This document shows positions 3,370 through 6,312 of a DNA stretch of 6,312 nt, piece after piece. Origin of the DNA: Bacteroidales bacterium. Lineage in GTDB: Bacteria > Bacteroidota > Bacteroidia > Bacteroidales > ML635J-15. The stretch spans positions 1 through 6,312 of the forward strand of contig JAQVGK010000214.1 in NCBI GenBank assembly GCA_028696755.1, in the 5' to 3' direction. A program made the position numbers and the translations under genes. The stretch's first letter is position 1, and each line of letters begins with the position of its first letter. A model generated the notes under the pieces. It saw nothing but the letters and a program-made list of their open reading frames with translations. It had not been told where the DNA came from and ran no database searches.

Positions 3370-6312
3370 ATGAAAATTAAATTATTTGCAACAACAGTTT
3401 TATTGATTCTATCAATATCAGTATTTGCTATTTCATCTCCAACCAATTCTGCTCCAGCAAATGGGTCTACTAATCAATTTTTAGCTGTGACGATTGATTG
3501 GAGTAATGTAACTGGTAATGCTGGTTATATTTATCAATTGGATACAACGCCTTTATTTAATTCTACATTATTGAGAGAAGGTCCAACACCAGCAAATTCA
3601 TCGCAGGCAACAATGTATGATTTATATTTTGGAACAACATATTATTGGCGGGCGGCTACAAAATCAACGGTTGATACATCTGCTTGGTCGGCTACTTGGA
3701 GTTTTACAACACTAGTAACATTTGCAAATGTTTCGCCCACTAATGGGGCAACAAGTCAAGCTGTTTCGGTTACAATAGATTGGGCAACAGTTACAGGGAA
3801 TAGTGGTTATATTTATCAAATTGACACAACTCCCTTGTTCAATTCTAGTTTACTAAGAGAAGAAGCGACACCAATAAATTCATCGCAAGCTACGCTTTAT
3901 GATTTGTACTTCGGGACACAGTACTATTGGAGAGCTGCTGCAAAAACATTAGTAGACACATCGGATTGGTCTGCAACGTGGAATTTTACAACTTCTGATT
4001 TAGTTTATGGAGTAAGTCCTACAAACGGATCTAGCTCTCAACCTGTTGGCTTGACCATAGATTGGAGTAGCATTAATGGGAATACAGGCTATATCTATGA
4101 GTATGACACTGTTTCTACATTTAATTCACCCATGTTTGTTACTGGAATAACTGCTGCAGATATGTCTCAAGTGTATGTTAGTAGCCTTCGCTTTGGTCAA
4201 CAGTATTATTGGCGTGTTGCTGCTAAAAATGCAGTTGATACATCAGCTTGGAGTGCGACCTGGAGTTTTACAACATCTGATTTAGTTTATGGAGTAAGTC
4301 CAACAAACGGGTCTAGCTCTCAACCTGTTGGCTTGACCATAGATTGGAGTAGTATTAATGGGAATACTGGCTATATATATGAGTATGACACTGTTTCTAC
4401 ATTTAATTCAACAGTGTTTTATACTGGAACAACTGTTGCAGATATGTCTCAAGTGTATGTTGGTAGCCTTCGCTTTGGTCAACAGTATTATTGGCGTGTT
4501 GCTGCTAAAAATGCCGTTGATACATCAGCTTGGAGTGCGACTTGGAGTTTTACAACATCTGATTTAGTTTATGGAGTAAGTCCAACAAACGGGTCTAGCT
4601 CACAACCTGTTGGCTTGACCATAGATTGGAGTAGTATTAATGGGAATACTGGCTATATCTATGAGTATGACACTGTTTCTACATTTAATTCACCAGTGTT
4701 TTATACTGGAACAACAGTTGCAGATATGTCTCAAGTGTATGTTGGTAGCCTTCGCTTTGGTCAACAGTATTATTGGCGTGTTGCTGCTAAAAATGCCGTT
4801 GATACATCAGCTTGGAGTGCGACCTGGAGTTTTACAACATCTGATTTAGTTTATGGAGTAAGTCCAACAAACGGGTCTAGCTCTCAACCTGTTGGCTTGA
4901 CCATAGATTGGAGTAGTATTAATGGTAATACAGGCTATATCTATGAGTATGACACTGTTTCTACATTTAATTCCCCCATGTTTGTTACTGGAACAACTGT
5001 TGCAGATATGTCACAAGTTTATGTTAGTAGCCTTCGCTTTGGTCAACAGTATTATTGGCGTGTTGCTGCAAAAAATGCAGTTGATACATCAGCTTGGTCA
5101 AGTGTTTGGGGATTTACGACAGGTGATATTGTTACGAATTATACACCAGCAAATGGGGCAACTGGGATATCAGTTAATCCTACACTAGATTGGAGTAGCT
5201 TTACTGGAGCAATTGGGTATATATGTAGGGTTGATACTACAATGAATTTTAATTCTCCAGAGCTACAAACATATAGTGGTGTTAATTCTACATCTGGATT
5301 TGCTGGTTTACGATATGGGACAGAATATTATTGGCAGGCTGCGGCACGTAATGATATTGATACATCGCAATGGAGTGTTGTATGGATGTTTACAACTGCA
5401 TTTGAAATGTCAACTGCTCCAACATTAATTAGTCCTGCAAATTCAAGTCTGGATATCTCATATCTGAGCGTTGGATTAGAATGGGAAAGCATTGTTTCGG
5501 CAAACACTTACCAATATCAAGTGAGCACAAATTCAGGATTTACATCTTTGATTTATAATAGCACAACATCATTGGTCACCACAAATATTTCGGGATTGAA
5601 TCCATACACTGTGTACTATTGGAGGGTTCGTGCTAGCAACGCAAATGGAAATTCGCCTTGGTCATCAGTTTGGTCGTTTACAACCGAAAGTGCCGATCTA
5701 ACAGCTCCAATTCTAGTTTCGCCTTCGAATGGAGCAACAGACGTAGCATCCGCTTCATTATTTCTTGACTGGAATTCTGTATTTGGTGCAACGGCATATG
5801 TTTTTGAAATAACCGAAGATGAAAATTTTGTTTCAGGAATTACAACTCAACAAGTTAGCGAAACTTTTAAAGAAATCATTGGTCTTTCTGATGGTACTGA
5901 GTATTTCTGGAGAGTAAAAGCCACCGACGGTGCCGTTTATAGCGATTGGTCGGAGGTATGGAGTTTTTCAACTGAAATCGATGGTCTAGATGCGCCTGTT
6001 CTTGTTTCTCCTTTAAACAATTCTACAGGTGTTGATTTTAATATTATTGTTTTAAACTGGAATCAGGTGGTTGGTGCAACTGAATACAGTTTAGAGTTTT
6101 CTACAGATGATACTTTTGAGAGTAACGTTGTGGTTGAAACCGTTTCAACTACAGAGAAGACTTTGATAGATTTAGAAGAAAATACTCAGTATTTCTGGCG
6201 AGTAAAAGCATCTAATGGAACTATTGAAAGTGCTTGGTCGGAAGTGTGGAATTTTACAACAGATGAGCAAATTGTGTACTATACGCTTACAATAACTATC
6301 GAAGGTGGTGGT
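3370..6312 (+). CDS. Large secreted protein with at least ten FN3-like repeats, partial at 3' end
   Basis: An open frame of 981 codons runs off the window without a stop, so the C-terminus is unseen. The start is chosen from a clear signal peptide: MKIK, a hydrophobic core, and a likely cleavage after VFA (Ala20). Residues from about 23 to 964 form ten consecutive modules of 92-96 residues, each with the pattern SPTNG or SPANG, then (I/L)DW, GY, F or YYWR, and W-x-x-x-W-x-FTT. The conserved Trp of the B strand, the Tyr-Trp-Arg of the F strand and the closing FTT fit a fibronectin type III-like fold. The last 17 residues (YTLTITIEGGG) resemble the start of an InlB-B-like bacterial repeat. No enzyme domain is seen. 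Such proteins are usually exported and often carry a T9SS signal at the far end; a role as an adhesin, surface stalk or spacer is inference. The frame contains a single cysteine (residue 619). The gene diverges from the glycosyltransferase gene and has its own candidate promoter. Confidence 0.88.
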   Translation, partial: MKIKLFATTVLLILSISVFAISSPTNSAPANGSTNQFLAVTIDWSNVTGNAGYIYQLDTTPLFNSTLLREGPTPANSSQATMYDLYFGTTYYWRAATKSTVDTSAWSATWSFTTLVTFANVSPTNGATSQAVSVTIDWATVTGNSGYIYQIDTTPLFNSSLLREEATPINSSQATLYDLYFGTQYYWRAAAKTLVDTSDWSATWNFTTSDLVYGVSPTNGSSSQPVGLTIDWSSINGNTGYIYEYDTVSTFNSPMFVTGITAADMSQVYVSSLRFGQQYYWRVAAKNAVDTSAWSATWSFTTSDLVYGVSPTNGSSSQPVGLTIDWSSINGNTGYIYEYDTVSTFNSTVFYTGTTVADMSQVYVGSLRFGQQYYWRVAAKNAVDTSAWSATWSFTTSDLVYGVSPTNGSSSQPVGLTIDWSSINGNTGYIYEYDTVSTFNSPVFYTGTTVADMSQVYVGSLRFGQQYYWRVAAKNAVDTSAWSATWSFTTSDLVYGVSPTNGSSSQPVGLTIDWSSINGNTGYIYEYDTVSTFNSPMFVTGTTVADMSQVYVSSLRFGQQYYWRVAAKNAVDTSAWSSVWGFTTGDIVTNYTPANGATGISVNPTLDWSSFTGAIGYICRVDTTMNFNSPELQTYSGVNSTSGFAGLRYGTEYYWQAAARNDIDTSQWSVVWMFTTAFEMSTAPTLISPANSSLDISYLSVGLEWESIVSANTYQYQVSTNSGFTSLIYNSTTSLVTTNISGLNPYTVYYWRVRASNANGNSPWSSVWSFTTESADLTAPILVSPSNGATDVASASLFLDWNSVFGATAYVFEITEDENFVSGITTQQVSETFKEIIGLSDGTEYFWRVKATDGAVYSDWSEVWSFSTEIDGLDAPVLVSPLNNSTGVDFNIIVLNWNQVVGATEYSLEFSTDDTFESNVVVETVSTTEKTLIDLEENTQYFWRVKASNGTIESAWSEVWNFTTDEQIVYYTLTITIEGGG
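3436..3711 (+). repeat. FN3-like module 1
   Basis: Residues 23-114. The module runs from SPTNSAPANG through TIDW, GYIYQLDTTPLFNS and YYWRAA to WSATWSFTT. With module 2 it forms a subfamily that carries DTTPLFNS and SSQAT followed by YDLYFGT, features absent from modules 3-6. It is clearly a divergent relative of module 2, with many synonymous changes. Confidence 0.8.
3712..3993 (+). repeat. FN3-like module 2
   Basis: Residues 115-208. It contains SPTNGATSQ, TIDW, GYIYQIDTTPLFNS, YDLYFGTQYYWRAAAK and WSATWNFTT. It is 282 bp long like modules 3-6 but is closer to module 1 in the strand C to E region, so modules 1 and 2 look like an older duplicated pair. Confidence 0.8.
3994..5121 (+). repeat. 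Four-copy 282-bp tandem repeat (FN3-like modules 3-6)
   Basis: Copies lie at 3994-4275, 4276-4557, 4558-4839 and 4840-5121, each exactly 282 bp (94 codons) with no indels. By hand alignment copies 4 and 5 differ at about 5 bases (roughly 98% identity), copies 3 and 4 at about 15, and copies 3 and 6 at about 22, of which about 12 fall in the last 24 bases. Each encodes SDLVYGVSPTNGSSSQPVG, then DWSSING, GYIYEYDTVSTFNS, LRFGQQYYWRVAAKNAVDTS and a closing FTT. Such high DNA identity points to recent duplication or ongoing gene conversion. The copy number may vary between strains and may be miscounted in short-read assemblies. Confidence 0.95.
5122..5397 (+). repeat. FN3-like module 7 with an unpaired cysteine
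   Basis: Residues 585-676. It begins GDIVTNYTPANGATG and keeps LDWSSFTG, GYICRVDTTMNFNS, YYWQAAARN and VVWMFTT. It is a diverged member of the same family. The tyrosine of the GYIY motif is replaced by cysteine (residue 619), the only cysteine in the visible part of the protein. Confidence 0.8.
5398..6261 (+). repeat. FN3-like modules 8-10, diverged group
   Basis: Three 288-bp modules lie at 5398-5685, 5686-5973 and 5974-6261. They keep the framework (APTLISPAN, APILVSPSNG and APVLVSPLNN at the starts; LEW, LDW or LNW; YYWRVRASN, YFWRVKATD and YFWRVKASN; then W-S/F-T or S-T) but differ widely elsewhere. Modules 9 and 10 resemble each other most. They look older than the 282-bp block and read as ordinary FN3-like domains of Bacteroidota exoproteins. 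Confidence 0.8.
6262..6312 (+). other. Possible start of an InlB-B-like module
   Basis: After the last FTT the frame continues DEQIVYYTLTITIEGGG to the window edge. The pattern YTLT-I-x-GGG is a common beginning of the divergent InlB B-repeat-like domains that follow FN3 modules in secreted bacterial proteins. Only 17 residues are visible, so this is suggestive only. Confidence 0.35.

Noticed and set aside
4358..5188. Three plus-strand open frames starting at 4358, 4640 and 4922
   Set aside because: They start exactly 282 bases apart and lie in a different frame inside the tandem repeats. They are one shadow repeated three times, with the real frame being the FN3-like repeat protein.
3436..6261. 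CRISPR-like or satellite DNA reading of the repeat array
   Set aside because: The repeats are directly adjoining, 276-288 bp long, in frame throughout and encode a continuous FN3-like fold. There are no short repeats separated by unique spacers.

Overview
The window suggests a low-GC, A/T-rich member of the Bacteroidota, with Flavobacteriia or a near relative most likely. Both large proteins have signal peptides and are built from modules common in type IX secretion system (T9SS) cargo: PKD, Ig-like, SprB-like and fibronectin-III-like. One of them ends in the opening of a T9SS type A sorting signal. Two of the start regions carry a TAnnTTTG-type promoter box, the Bacteroidota -7 consensus, and none of the three starts has an obvious Shine-Dalgarno sequence. 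The genus cannot be told from this sequence.

Layout from left to right. Bases 1-117 hold no gene I can support; the first 40 are strikingly GC-rich (about 30 of 40 by hand count). A minus-strand gene (118-2283) encodes a 721-residue secreted multidomain protein whose C-terminal sorting domain breaks off just after its first motif. A second minus-strand gene (2349-3179) lies 65 bases upstream of it and encodes a DXD-motif glycosyltransferase resembling family GT32. A 190-base divergent intergenic region (3180-3369) follows, with a promoter-like box facing each way and a (TA)6 palindrome. From 3370 to the window edge a plus-strand reading frame stays open for 981 codons with no stop. It encodes a signal peptide, ten consecutive FN3-like modules of about 92-96 residues, and the start of what may be an InlB-B-like module.

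The most striking structure is the repeat array in this third gene. Modules 3-6 are a 282-bp tandem repeat that is nearly identical at the DNA level, and the variants are arranged so that the outer copies match each other and the inner copies match each other. The second point of note is the apparent loss of the T9SS sorting domain of the first gene at a junction with sequence of different composition, which could be the end of a mobile or dispersed element.

Two surface or secreted proteins beside a glycosyltransferase fit a cell-surface locus. Nothing in the sequence proves that the three genes work together, and I see no evidence for a wholly new molecular system.
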